Below, one piece after another: positions 48,301 to 58,787 of a stretch of DNA of 64,000 nt. The stretch lies in contig QANU01074831.1 in NCBI GenBank assembly GCA_003254905.1, positions 220,208 through 284,207 on the forward strand, in the 5' to 3' direction. The notes beneath the pieces are model-generated. The model was not told the DNA's origin. It saw nothing but the letters and a program-made list of their open reading frames with translations, and ran no database searches. Position numbers and translations under genes: made by a program. How positions within the stretch are numbered: the first letter of the stretch is position 1; every line of letters starts with the position of its first letter. This DNA comes from Nissolia schottii (Eukaryota > Streptophyta > Magnoliopsida > Fabales > Fabaceae).

Positions 48301-51300
48301 TGAAAATTATATGCCTTAGACCAATTCTGCATAACAGAGTTTGATATACATTAGCTTACTATTTTTTCCTTGTTAAAATACTGATTGACTACTTTATAAT
48401 TTTGTTAGTTAAGAAATATCGTTCTGGTGTGGTTGGCCTTCATTTTGGACAATTTTCATATTATAAAGCTTTTGTTAGCATATAGAAACATAAAGAACTT
48501 CTATTAAATGTCATAAAATAGTATAATTAAACCGAACGTATAAACTAAGTTCAAAAGATCAAGATGTAAGTAGGTTAAAACTAAATTAACTAATACAAAT
48601 GCATACATTTTACTACAAACTATAGGTTCAGCAAAATAAATGAGGCCACAAAGATGCTTAGTGTTCTCATCTTTACATGAAATAAGCAACAATCATGATT
48701 TCATACATTGTCAACCTATATTAAGACCTAGCATGGAACTTCCTTCTACGAACTCATTTTCTCCTTAAGTTTCTACACTCATATGTAAAAAAAAATGTCT
48801 AAGTTTATTTTGATTTAGTTTCATAAAAAGAATCACCTATTAAAACAGATTTTTTAGAAACATGGCAAATTTAAATCCTCCAATAAACAAACTTAACTTC
48901 CAGGATTCCGGTTTTTAGCAAATATTAGGTCTTTACCTACTCATAATTCTAACCAACAAAATAACAACACATCTAAAAAAAGCATGTCTCTATCTAAGAC
49001 TAATACAAAACGCATTTTACCATGACCTTATCCACTGTATAAGCAGATTTTTTAAGATAGATACATGATCTTTTGCTAAAAAAATCGGAGGTGCTTTCAT
49101 GGTCAGTGAGTGTTTCTTAAAACTACATAGAAAGAATAACCAGGGGGTTAATACATTTAAATGTTTAAAATAAAAAGAGGGAGAGGGAGAGAGAGGTTAA
49201 ACTTGGTTGGAGATAATTTCAGCAAAGCAGCAACAAAATGTATCATTGTCCAACATTGATACTTATATACATTGGCTTGAGCAATCTTCGGAGTACAATT
49301 TTCAAATTTGAAAAATGATGATCTTGCAGCAATTGGTGTCACCACCATTACCCTATGCTAATTGACATCCGATTTCTTTATTTTCTACACAAACAACATT
49401 ACAATAGATATGAAAACCTCAATGCAGAAAACATCTTGTAGGCTAATGCAAATCCCCTTAAAAACGGCTAAAAAGCAATTACACAAAGCAAGTGTACTTT
49501 CGAAACAACTTTTGCTAGATTTAAGGGTAGCCTTTTTAGAAACTGAGTAAGGCTAATATACTAAAAAGCATGCCCTACTTGTGGCTATAACATATAAAAT
49601 ATTCCTCAATAGTTTTCAAAATTTTATAGTAGCAGCCTCAACGCATCTCAATTCGTTGTTGTTGTATCCAAAATTGATGGAATCACCTACTTATGGTGCA
49701 CATTGGACTGGAATTTTTTTTTTATTTTTCTTTTTTTGTAAAAACAATATTAACAAAGGTAAGCTGATAAAAGACAATCAACCTCAAAGAACAAGATGAC
49801 TAATGACACTGTGCCACTTTTCACTTGAACAATCTTGTTACTTGACATTTGAAAATCTTGATCAAACTTTTTCTTATCACATTTGGAATCACCTAACCAT
49901 TTATAACAATCCTATCTCTCAAAAGTTTCTCTATAGCACCATATCTTTCTCTTTGTTCGTGATACCACATAAATACAAATTCACTTATAAATTCAGTTGT
50001 CAAAATTATATACCAAACTAATACAAATTCAATCCTCATCACCCCTACCCTAAATTTCAGCATAATTGCAAATAAAAATTAAATTAATAATCCACTTGGA
50101 CAATTTATTGAACATATCGTTACATTTAGTTATTCATGATACTAACAAAACCATAGGGGAGCTATTAATACAGACATTCAAAATATCACAATATAAACAT
50201 AGGTCTCTAGATGAAACACTAGAACATAGTAGTAGATTCTCACTTATGTTAATAGATCCAACAATTTCTTATTTTTCCTCATCTCTTTACCTTTATTTCT
50301 TTGAGAACTCATAAACATATCACCAATCCTTCAAGTTCCCCCTTTCATCAGAATGTAAAGCATCATTCAAAACATGAAAACAAAGAGCAAGGGACAAGAC
50401 TCAGTGAAGGTGTCTCACATGATACACTATACATCTCGCACTAGACACGACCATAGTAGGCTCAAAGCGTGTAAAAACTTAGATTAAAATGCACCAGAGG
50501 AAAGGGGCTAAGGCATTAAAAAATCATTACATTTTTCATTCACGCTTTTCATTATTTTGGGGGGGTTTTGGGTTGGAGAGAGATAGAACATGTAGAAGGA
50601 GGAGAACATCGAGATCGAGATCAGAATCATATTGTTCTTGGCAATTGGGTTCTAAGTGTTCTTCATCTCCTATGTATACTTTTATCCCTATCTCTTCACC
50701 TATACTTTGTAATTCGTTTTTCTGCATTATGAACTGAATTCCCCTTTGATTGGGATAACTATTTTCTCTTAATTCCAATTTCAATGTTATTCAACTGTGT
50801 TTGATTGTGAATTAATTTCTCCGTCCTTAATGCTTTTCATTGATTGACCATTGATGATATGTTAGTAATTTTAGGGAAACTTTGAGAAAAGAAACCTAGG
50901 CGGTAATGAGAAATTGATTATCACTTAGCTATCTCTTAGAGATGAGAATAAAGGGTGGTGCAACCCTTAGTTTCACACACTACCAAAGGATTCATAGAGC
51001 CTAATTCCTAGGCAAATTAGATTAGTTTTAAGAGATTGGTTAATTGGGTTGTTCATAAAAGATACGCATGATCTTGAGAGAGACTTGTGTTAGAATAGGA
51101 ATCCAAGTTATTCTTCAGAAATAACTTGAATAACAAAGAAAGCGGAATTAGGAAAATATTAGTGGTGACATTAGAGTCCCAATTGCGTTAACCATAACTG
51201 AATCAACTCCTATTTGTTTTGATATGCGTCTTAATTTCTGTCCAACTTATTTCCATGCTTGAAATTTCGCTCTAAAGATCCTTTTTCGGGATTTGACTCT

Positions 51301-52270
51301 AAAGTTATAATTTTTGTATTGCGTTTTTGATCATATTATTCTCGTGGGTACGATACTTTGGTCTTTGGTCAATACTTTATTATTTGACGATGCCGTATAC
51401 TTGTCATGTGTGTTTTTCTCTAACCACCCTCTCCTTCAGTAGCTTAGTTTAGATCTCTGGTGAGCTTCACTTTGTATTGGAGTAGTTTTTAGTTATATTA
51501 GTTTATAATGCTCCATTAAAACACAGGCAGAAGCCGTTAAGCATTTATGTTTTCATTTTTAGTATTTTATTAAAGGATATTTCATGTAATAATTTAGTTT
51601 CTTTTATTAAAGACCAGTTAGTTTAATTAATGAATTTTATTTAAATGCATATTTTTACGAAAATCATGCAACAATAAAGGCTTCTATAAGTGAACTAGTC
51701 ATTTGCATTCTGGTGACATTTATGGGGTGTCATAATATTATATTTTAAATATAACTTCATATCTTTTAAATAAATTATTATAATGAGATATTTCAAAGTT
51801 GTTCAGTTTATAATGTATTGGACCTGAACCTTTGGTTAGAGTACATTACATGTGAATTTCTTATGTGAAATTTTAATTACTATATTTTCTTATTAGCCAT
51901 ACAGAAAAAAAAATCGTTATTCTATTAATTACATTAATTTATTTTGTGTTAACTAAATTTTAATTATATGTTTTATTTAAATAATTTAATAAATTTTCAA
52001 ATGTAAAAAAATTATTTATATAATAAATATTTATATATTAAATACAAATTATAAAATAAATATTTTGTTTATGTTCGTGCAGCACATGGGATAAATATTT
52101 AGTTGACAACATTGTATCACGAGAAAAAAAATATAACAAGTAAAATTAAAAGTATTTAACACAGTGAAATAGATCCTACCACACACACACAACTATTTTC
52201 ACGTAGATTTTTTGATACAGCTGAAGAAATATAAACAAGACTAAAGCCTAGAATTAGCTCTCAACAAGGT
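45351..52270. other. Intergenic region upstream of FTSHI5
   Basis: The first ~150 bases are the FTSHI5 leader and promoter side (minus-strand gene). The rest has no supported gene: AT-rich spacer with short uninformative frames, plus an LTR-like block at about 50540-51440. TACTCCCTCCCTCTCA at 45555-45570 resembles a Stowaway-type terminus, but no matching end was seen. The final ~150 bases may be the 3' UTR of the minus-strand LINE that follows. Confidence 0.55.
50540..51440 (+). repeat. LTR-like sequence, Tat/Athila/Ogre style
   Basis: Contains TATGAACTGAATTCCCCTTT early and GTGGGTACGATACTTTGGTC, then TATTTGACGATGCCGTATAC near its right end. These phrases and their spacing are typical of LTRs of large plant gypsy elements. 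No polyprotein nearby, so it may be a solo or partial LTR. Ends are approximate. Confidence 0.4.
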
Positions 52271-53210
52271 TTAAAAGGAACTAGGTGGCGACTCAACGAT
52301 AGTGAAATGATCCTCAGTGGTTGATCCCTCCTCAGCTAGAAAATCAGTACAGACATTTGCTTCTCGAAGGACATGAGAAATTTGCACCTGCTCATTCCTT
52401 GCAATAAAGTCACGAATGTCTGCTATCAATGCACCAAACATATGCGAGGTGTCATGATTAACATAAACCAAACACACCACTTCCATAAAGTCACTTTCAA
52501 ACCATATATGTCAGAAACCACGCTCCCATGCAACATGAAGCCCTATCCTTATAGCCAATGATTTAGCAAAGAGGTTGCCTGTGATGCCAATAAAACCTCG
52601 AAAGCCCACAGTCCAATGCCCATCATCACCTCGCAAGATACCACCATATCCTGCTAGACATGGGTTCCCACGAGAACTACTATCAACGTTGATCTTAATA
52701 ACACTGAGCCTTCGCCAAAACCAACTAACAAATCGTGGTTGAGGCTCTGAAAGGACATCACAATTTAGCGATATTTTGAATGCTTCAAGATCTGCTAAGA
52801 GGAAATGACGAACCACTGCAACCGACCAAGAACTATTGGCAATAACCTCATTACACCCATCCTTTCAAATACTCCAAAGTGCCATGAAACAGAGGTCACT
52901 ATGAGGTCTCGCATCCAAGCATTTTAACCAAACAATAGTAGAATCTACTTAAAAAAAATTAGAATCGTGGAACTGTAACTGAGCCCAAATAGCCCTAGCT
53001 TTTTGACAATTGCGAAGATAGTCAAGAATTGATTCTGCTGCTTCTGCACAATTATAGCAGGTATTCGAGACAGCTATGCTGCAATGGAAACAAAGAGAGT
53101 TCATGGGAATAACATTATGAAGGGCAAGGCAAATCAAGTGACGACACTTCGAGGATGCAGCAGATCGCCAAACCCAATTCCACTGGCCAAGACGAAATAG
53201 AGGGCACCTA
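52271..53210 (-). pseudogene. L1-type LINE, 3' part: zf-RVT and RNase H domains (degenerate)
   Basis: From right to left on the minus strand: a zf-RVT-like segment (GQWNWVWRSAASS, HNVIPMNSLCFHCSIA, AESILDYLRNCQKARAIWAQ), then RNase H (VIKINVDSSSRGNP, GYGGILRGDDGHWTVGF, SHVLREANVCTDFLAEEGS). Frames are broken between about 52949 and 52816 and again near 52500, so it is not functional. It is the downstream half of the LINE that continues at 54345-55750. Confidence 0.8.
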
Positions 53211-53785
53211 TAGGGGTGAACATGGGTTGGATTTGACCCGCCAACCCGTCGATCTGATCCAACCCAACCAGCTCGGGTCGGGTTAAGTCGGGTCGGCGGG
53301 TCAGACCCAACTAACCCACCATGTATTGTGGGTCGAGTCAGGGGTCAGTGTTTCTAAACCCGACCCAACCCGCCTATATATATATTAAGTAATAACATTA
53401 AAATATATTAATATAAACCAATAACCCTTTGCCTTCACTTCAGACTTCAGTTCACTATTTCAAAACCACAAAACCTAAACCTTCCCAGCCCCATATCTTC
53501 TCTATGCCGCTGCCTCTTCGTCTTCCTCCTGCCACCCCTCGTTCATTGGCTCGGCTTCCCCTTCGCGTTGGTCTCTCGCCGTCACAGCCTCCCCTTCACG
53601 AGTTTCTCGCCGCCACAGCCTCCCCTTCGCGTTTCTGCGCCGCCTCCCCTACGCGGGTCTCTCGCTGCCACAACCTCCCCTCTCGCGTTTCTGCGCCGCC
53701 TCCCCTACGCTGGTCTCTCGCCGCCACAACCTCCCCTACGCGTTGGTCTCTCGCCGCCTCAGTTGTCTATTTTTTTAAAAAATAA
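53211..53785. mobile_element. hAT-like terminus followed by GC-rich minisatellite
   Basis: Begins TAGGGGTGAACATGGGTTGG, matching the YAGGGGTG terminal type of plant hAT elements. Then come many short GACCC / GGGTCGG words in both orientations (53235-53380), as in hAT subterminal regions. A matching right end was not found, so the element is truncated or its other end was lost. Confidence 0.5.
53545..53765. repeat. Minisatellite with alternating ~25- and ~31-bp units
   Basis: Units start with TCCCCT(T/A)CGCG and alternate between TTTCTGCGCCGCC and GGTCTCTCGCCGCCACAACC endings. This makes a higher-order period of about 56 bp, repeated at least twice. GC-rich against an AT-rich background. Open in two frames only because stops are rare in this composition. 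Confidence 0.75.
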
Positions 53786-54344
53786 TAGCTTTTTTCCTAT
53801 TAAAAATGGATTTTTTAAACAAGAAATTGAATTTTTTTTAAAAAAAAAATTAGTTTTTTTTTTNTCTATGATATTGCATGTGTAACTACTTATGAATATA
53901 TGGCATGGACCTTTGGTTGCTATGAATGTTGAGTATGCCTAATTCATATTAGTTAAATATGCTACGTTATCACTTACAATATATATTCTGTCAAGGACCA
54001 GGCTCATATTTTATACTATGATACGTATAAAGAAAATTTAAAATGTTCCATATTTCTGTGTAATTGTATTTTTAAACTCATAAGCGGGACTAAGTACTAT
54101 CCCAACCAATGAGATAACAATCTAGTCGGCAGGTTTGGGACTTAAGCGTGGACTAGCTAGCTAGGGTGTTTCATTCTGCACAATTATAGCAGGTATTCGA
54201 GACAGCTATACTGCAATGGAAACAAAGTGAGTTCATGGGAATAACATTATGAAGGGCAAGGCAAATCAAGTGACGACTCTTCGAGGATGCTGCAAATCGC
54301 CAAACCCAATTCCACTGGCCAAATGACGAAATAGAGGGCACCTA

Positions 54345-55750
54345 GGAACTCAACCAAGCATAACCATATCATACAAAATAGAATCCGTCAACCGAGCCTC
54401 GCTAAACATAATAATCTGGCGAAGAATGATGCAACCAAATATATTCCTTTTCCACCATTTGTTTCACCAGATCAACAAATGGAGTGAAAAGTTGGAGATT
54501 CCAATGTCCATAATGCCAAACATCCCGCACTCACAACACCGAGTCATGAATATGAACAAATGAGACTTGATTAGTAAGAGGAGATTTGTTAAGCCATGGA
54601 TCAAACCAAAAAGAAACATCTCCCTTACCCAATTAAGTGCCAAAGCCATCTCGAAGATATGGCACAACTTTTTGAATAGCTAGCCATGTTGAGGAACTAG
54701 AATGTCAAGACCCAACTTCAGAGTTAGTAATCTGCCAAATGGAGCCATATTTTTGTTGTAAAATTTGTGGCCACAACTTGCTATCAACCAAGCTATACAC
54801 ATCCACAAGCTTTCCTAGAAAAGCAACATTCGCCACATGAGCTCGACAAATACCAAGGTCACCATTCGCCATAGGCTTAGAAACTATATCCCAAGCAACA
54901 AGGTTAATATTCTTATTCTCATGGTTCTTCCAAATGAAATTCCTTGTTATTCTATCAATACCATCACAAAATACGTTGAGGGATCCAAACAATTTGGAAA
55001 TTATAAACTAGTATAGAAGATAACACCGTCTTTGCAAGAGTAACACAACTTGCTTTGTTTAAAAGATTGCCCTTCCAGCTATTCAAGTGAGATGTCATGT
55101 TATGAACAATAAATAGGAAATCTTCACGTTTGGGCCTCCCCTTTATATGAGGAAAACCCAAATATTTTCCCAAGCTAAATGCAAAAGGAATAGAGATAAC
55201 AGAGGCAAGTTTCTCTTTTTTGGGTCGAGAGAGATTGCTAGAAACCATAGCTAAAGATTTCCTCAGAGTAAATTTTAAACTAGAAATAGCTTCAAAATCC
55301 ACTAGAACATTCACCACTAATATGAGCTTTGTGTTAGAAATTTCCAACAATTTGATGATTTGGCCTCTTTAAAAAGAAGAATATCACCCGCAAAGAATAA
55401 GTGAGAAATTACAATGCCTCATCTTAAAATTGAAACAAATTTCCATTGGCCACGATCAACCCTGTCCGAGATCATCATAGATAGTTTTTCAATGCATAGA
55501 ACAAACAAATAAGGGAGATAAGATCACCTTGTCTTAACCCTCGATTAGGTTTAAAATACTCAAATCAGTTGCCATTCCAAACGACAAATAGATTAGATGA
55601 TGAAACACAAAATGAGATTTGATAGGAAATCCAAATTGTAACATGCTCTTCAGAAATGTCCAATCTACACTATCACAAGCCTTGTGTAGATCAAATTTTA
55701 GTGCAACACTAGTGCGCTTTTTCTTAGAAGAGTGCATATGATGGATAATC
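54345..55750 (-). pseudogene. L1-type LINE, reverse transcriptase part (degenerate)
   Basis: From right to left on the minus strand: MHSSKKKRTSVALKFDLHKA then CDSVDWTFL (RT motif A region), SLGKYLGFPHIKGRPKREDF, LNSWKGNLLNKASCVTLAKT then VLSSI, and IDRITRNFIWKNHENKN followed by GDLGICRAHVANVAFLGK. This is the standard order of plant L1 reverse transcriptase and the connection to zf-RVT. Several frameshifts separate the blocks, and the endonuclease half and start are missing. Confidence 0.8.
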
Positions 55751-55989
55751 ACGTGGATAACACATTCAAATTGATGAAAAACCGCAAGTTAAAGAAAATA
55801 TCAAAACATCTTCTTTTATTTAAAAATAAAAAATAAAAGTACCAAAAGAAAATANTTTTCAGTAAGTTTTCGCTTACTCCTCCCTCTCCTTCCTTTCCAC
55901 TCGTCGTGGCGTACCAGCACCGCTTCCCCCCGTACACACAAAACACCCCCCTCTTTCAAATCCCGCCACATCAAAAACACACACTCAAC

Positions 55990-56207
55990 CACGAACGTTA
56001 AAAAGGTCCACACGTATAAATTAACCCTTCGATTTCTCCCTATTCTCTTCTGCTCTGTGCCCTCGTCAGTGAAAATATCGTATCAAAGAGGGGGTTGGTG
56101 TGTACCGAAAGTTCTTTACCTTCTCTTCCCCTTCACGCTCTCTTTGCAAAACCTAGAAAGATCCACGGAGCCATTACCGCTTCCGCGTCCCTGAGCTTCG
56201 AATTAAG
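55990..56207 (+). promoter_or_regulatory. Core promoter and non-coding first exon of the ATRX gene
   Basis: TATAAAT at 56015-56021 is followed about 30 bases later by a pyrimidine-rich leader. AATTAAG followed by GTAGCG at 56208 is a good donor. The next in-frame ATG with an upstream acceptor is at 58788, giving a ~2.6-kb 5' intron. Leader introns of this kind are common in plant genes. Assignment is inferred from position. Confidence 0.45.
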
Positions 56208-58785
56208 GTAGCGACGCGCTTCGTTCTCAGCTTGATTAACGAAATGGCTGCTTTTAATCGAGGAATTAATCGAAATGCTGGTTCTTTTCAATGCGGCTGG
56301 TGAAGTAATTTTTTTTTAACTAGTTACTTTGTGTTTGGTAACGAGTTTGTGAAAATTGGCCTGTGCTGTGTGTTCTGCAAGTTCGTTTTTCATGGATTAG
56401 TTTGCCATTTTTATTATTTTTTTGGCTTCTTTAGTCTTGTGTAGCTTGATGGCCTATTTTCCATGTTTGCAAGTTCATATTTATGCGGAGATAGAAAATA
56501 CTGATACTACTAATTTAGAAGTTTGGCGGTAGCTTAATGGGTATCTGTAAATTTTATAAGGAGTGCTAGCAAATTAAATGGCTATGATGTTGTTGCTAAA
56601 TACTTAGAATGCCTAATTGAGCAATACTTGGTTTTTCCTTTTTTCAAAATGCTTTCTGGTGATATTGAGAACAAGAACTCTCGTGAGTTTGTGGGGCACC
56701 TGGGTTCGCTCGACAATGGTTAGATAAAGAATGTTTTGATTCTTCTTGAAGGCTCATCGTAGGTTATAGTATTCTGCTCAAGTGCTGGGGTGCCTGGTGT
56801 AGCGTCTCCCATTATTAGGCTGGCTTAAATCAAAATACGCAAATAGAAATAGGCTTTTGTAATGTTTCGATACGGCCTATGAAGATTGTGCTATTGTTGT
56901 TTGTGGACATGGCAATTATATGTGACTTTACCTTGTCTTTTTGAAGAACAACGATAGTAGGTAAAATAATGGATTCAATACCCATGGGCATAGGGTTAAT
57001 GTAATGCTCACTTTAGTCATTGAAAGTGTAAGCGTAAGTTACTTTAGTTCTTGAATTTCAAAAACTGACTATTTTGTCCTTGAAATTGTGGGTCAAATTA
57101 GTCCTTTGAAAGGAGTTATCGGTTTGGGATCTTTGGTGGGTCCTGCAACCTTAGATTCCTTTGTGTTGACTAGATTTGCTGGCTTTGGGAGGCGGAAGGA
57201 AGCTAAATACTCATGGCAATGTACAGTTTTTGCCGCTATTTGGTGCATTTGGTTTGAGCCCAACTCTCTTATCTTCCATGACAATTTCTCAGATAGTCGT
57301 GTTTTGTGGGAAAAGATTAGGTGTTTATCCTCTGTTTGGTGTAAAGCTCACAATCTCTTTTGAGGATTTTCCCTCAGAGATATTTTGAGAGATTAGAAAG
57401 CTTTACTCCAGTGATAGCTTATGGTTTTGATTTATGTTCTTGTCTCTTTATAGAGGATTTCTGATTCCCTCACTTTCTGTAACTCTTCTTCTTAATGAAA
57501 TTCTTCTTTTATCTAAAAAAAATTAGTCCTTTCAGTAATTTCTGTTACAATATCGCTGACGTGTCACGTTAAGTGCCATGTTAGCATTCTACATGGCACC
57601 TACAAAAAATAATGCCATTTTATAAATAAGATAACCTTTCTAATAATACACAAAAGGTGTCATTTTTCTCGGTACATTAACACCAACAAAAAGCCATGAC
57701 TTTCACACACCACCCACCAGCCAGCCATGGAATCGTCGCGGTCTTCTCACAGCTCTGCAATCACCGAGCCCAGCCTCCATTAATGATCCCAGCAACCCTT
57801 TGCCTATCACCTCTTAACCTAGCCCCACTGCCACAGATGACGGTGTTGTAGCCCAAGAATGCATCAAAATATTTCTAGGTACGACAAAGAAATTGTCCCT
57901 TTCATGCTTCTTGGAAATGGGTTCCATTTGATATGCCTTTCTCTGATCTCTGTTGACTCAGTTTCATGGGAAACGTGGAACCCTTGAAATTAGGGATGCC
58001 AATTTTTTTCCATGGATCTCGCTTAGTAGCTTCTTCTCACTCGCTGAGATTGACATTAGTGTTTTTAGCATTATAGGTTTACCAAAACGATTTTAAGTTG
58101 TCATAGCGTTTTTCTTTTTTTAAATTTTTTTTCCTATTCAAGTTTAAAATTTTGATGTTATACATGAGAAGCTGGTTCCTGAGCTGTACTTAGATTTTGG
58201 AATTAAATAATTTCTGGGGAGCCTTTGTTGGTGTAGCTTGTATACTGAATATCCTGGGCTTGATTATTTCCATGACTGGGCTCCTATGAATTTGAAAATT
58301 TGCAAATGTTTGATTTTAGTCTTTAATTGCTATTTTCAGTTCATTGTTTGCCTGTCTATAATTGACATATATATTTGCATAATGTTTAGTGTTGGTGTGA
58401 AGTTTCAAGCGAAGAGGAATTCCTTGGTCAAGAGGGTTTTGTCATTGATCATGTGGATTTTAATGGTTTTTTTGTTGATGATGTAACAATTTAAGGTTAT
58501 GATGGATTGGGGTTTAGATTTATTTGTCATGAAAGAAAAGTGTTTGACTGCTTCATCATGGAGCAATTTATGGTTATGAGGGATTGAAGTTCAGATTTGT
58601 TTTACCCTTGTTTTGAAGATTCACATCTGGATTAGTAGCATATCTTTTCGTGCATGTGCTGATATTGCATTCCAGAGTTCATCTGCATTTTAGTTGACCT
58701 GTTGTTATTGATCTGCATTTTGTGCACTGCTGTACTTATTCTCTGCATTTTAGTTGACCTGTTCTCTTGATGTTACTGTTGCTAG
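56208..58785 (+). other. Long 5'-leader intron of the ATRX gene
   Basis: Between the donor at 56208 and the acceptor GCTAG at 58785. It contains a LINE insertion (57108-57520) inside an older repeat with 'tttagtccttgaaa' and 'gacgtgtcacg...ccatg' phrases (about 57000-57620). No coding exon seen. Confidence 0.45.
57108..57520 (+). mobile_element. 5'-truncated LINE insertion with target-site duplication
   Basis: Encodes the end of the LINE ORF2 (GFGRRKEAKYSWQCTVFAA, IWCIWFEPNSLIFHD, LWEKIRCLSSVWCKAHNLF), then a short 3' UTR ending TTCTTCTTTTATCT and poly(A). AATTAGTCCTTT flanks it at about 57096-57107 and 57521-57532. A stop after HNLF shows it is no longer coding. This is the longest of three related copies in the window. 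Confidence 0.85.
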
Positions 58786-58787
58786 AG

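Larger units (their letters stand above)
53042..54344. repeat. ~170-bp direct duplication flanking an insertion in the LINE
   Basis: 53042-53210 and 54174-54344 are near identical. Both start TTCTGCACAATTATAGCAGG and end GAGGGCACCTA, with about six differences including a 2-bp indel. The LINE reads through from the first copy to the left and from the second copy to the right. The segment 53211-54173 is therefore extra DNA placed between two copies of the same LINE piece. Confidence 0.85.

Noticed and set aside
50489..50784. Short frames at the left end of the LTR-like block
   Set aside because: No similarity to any protein I recognise; the nucleotide context fits an LTR better.
53429..53885. 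Two overlapping plus frames rich in Pro, Ser and Arg
   Set aside because: Produced by the GC-rich minisatellite, which lacks stops in more than one frame; no gene signals.
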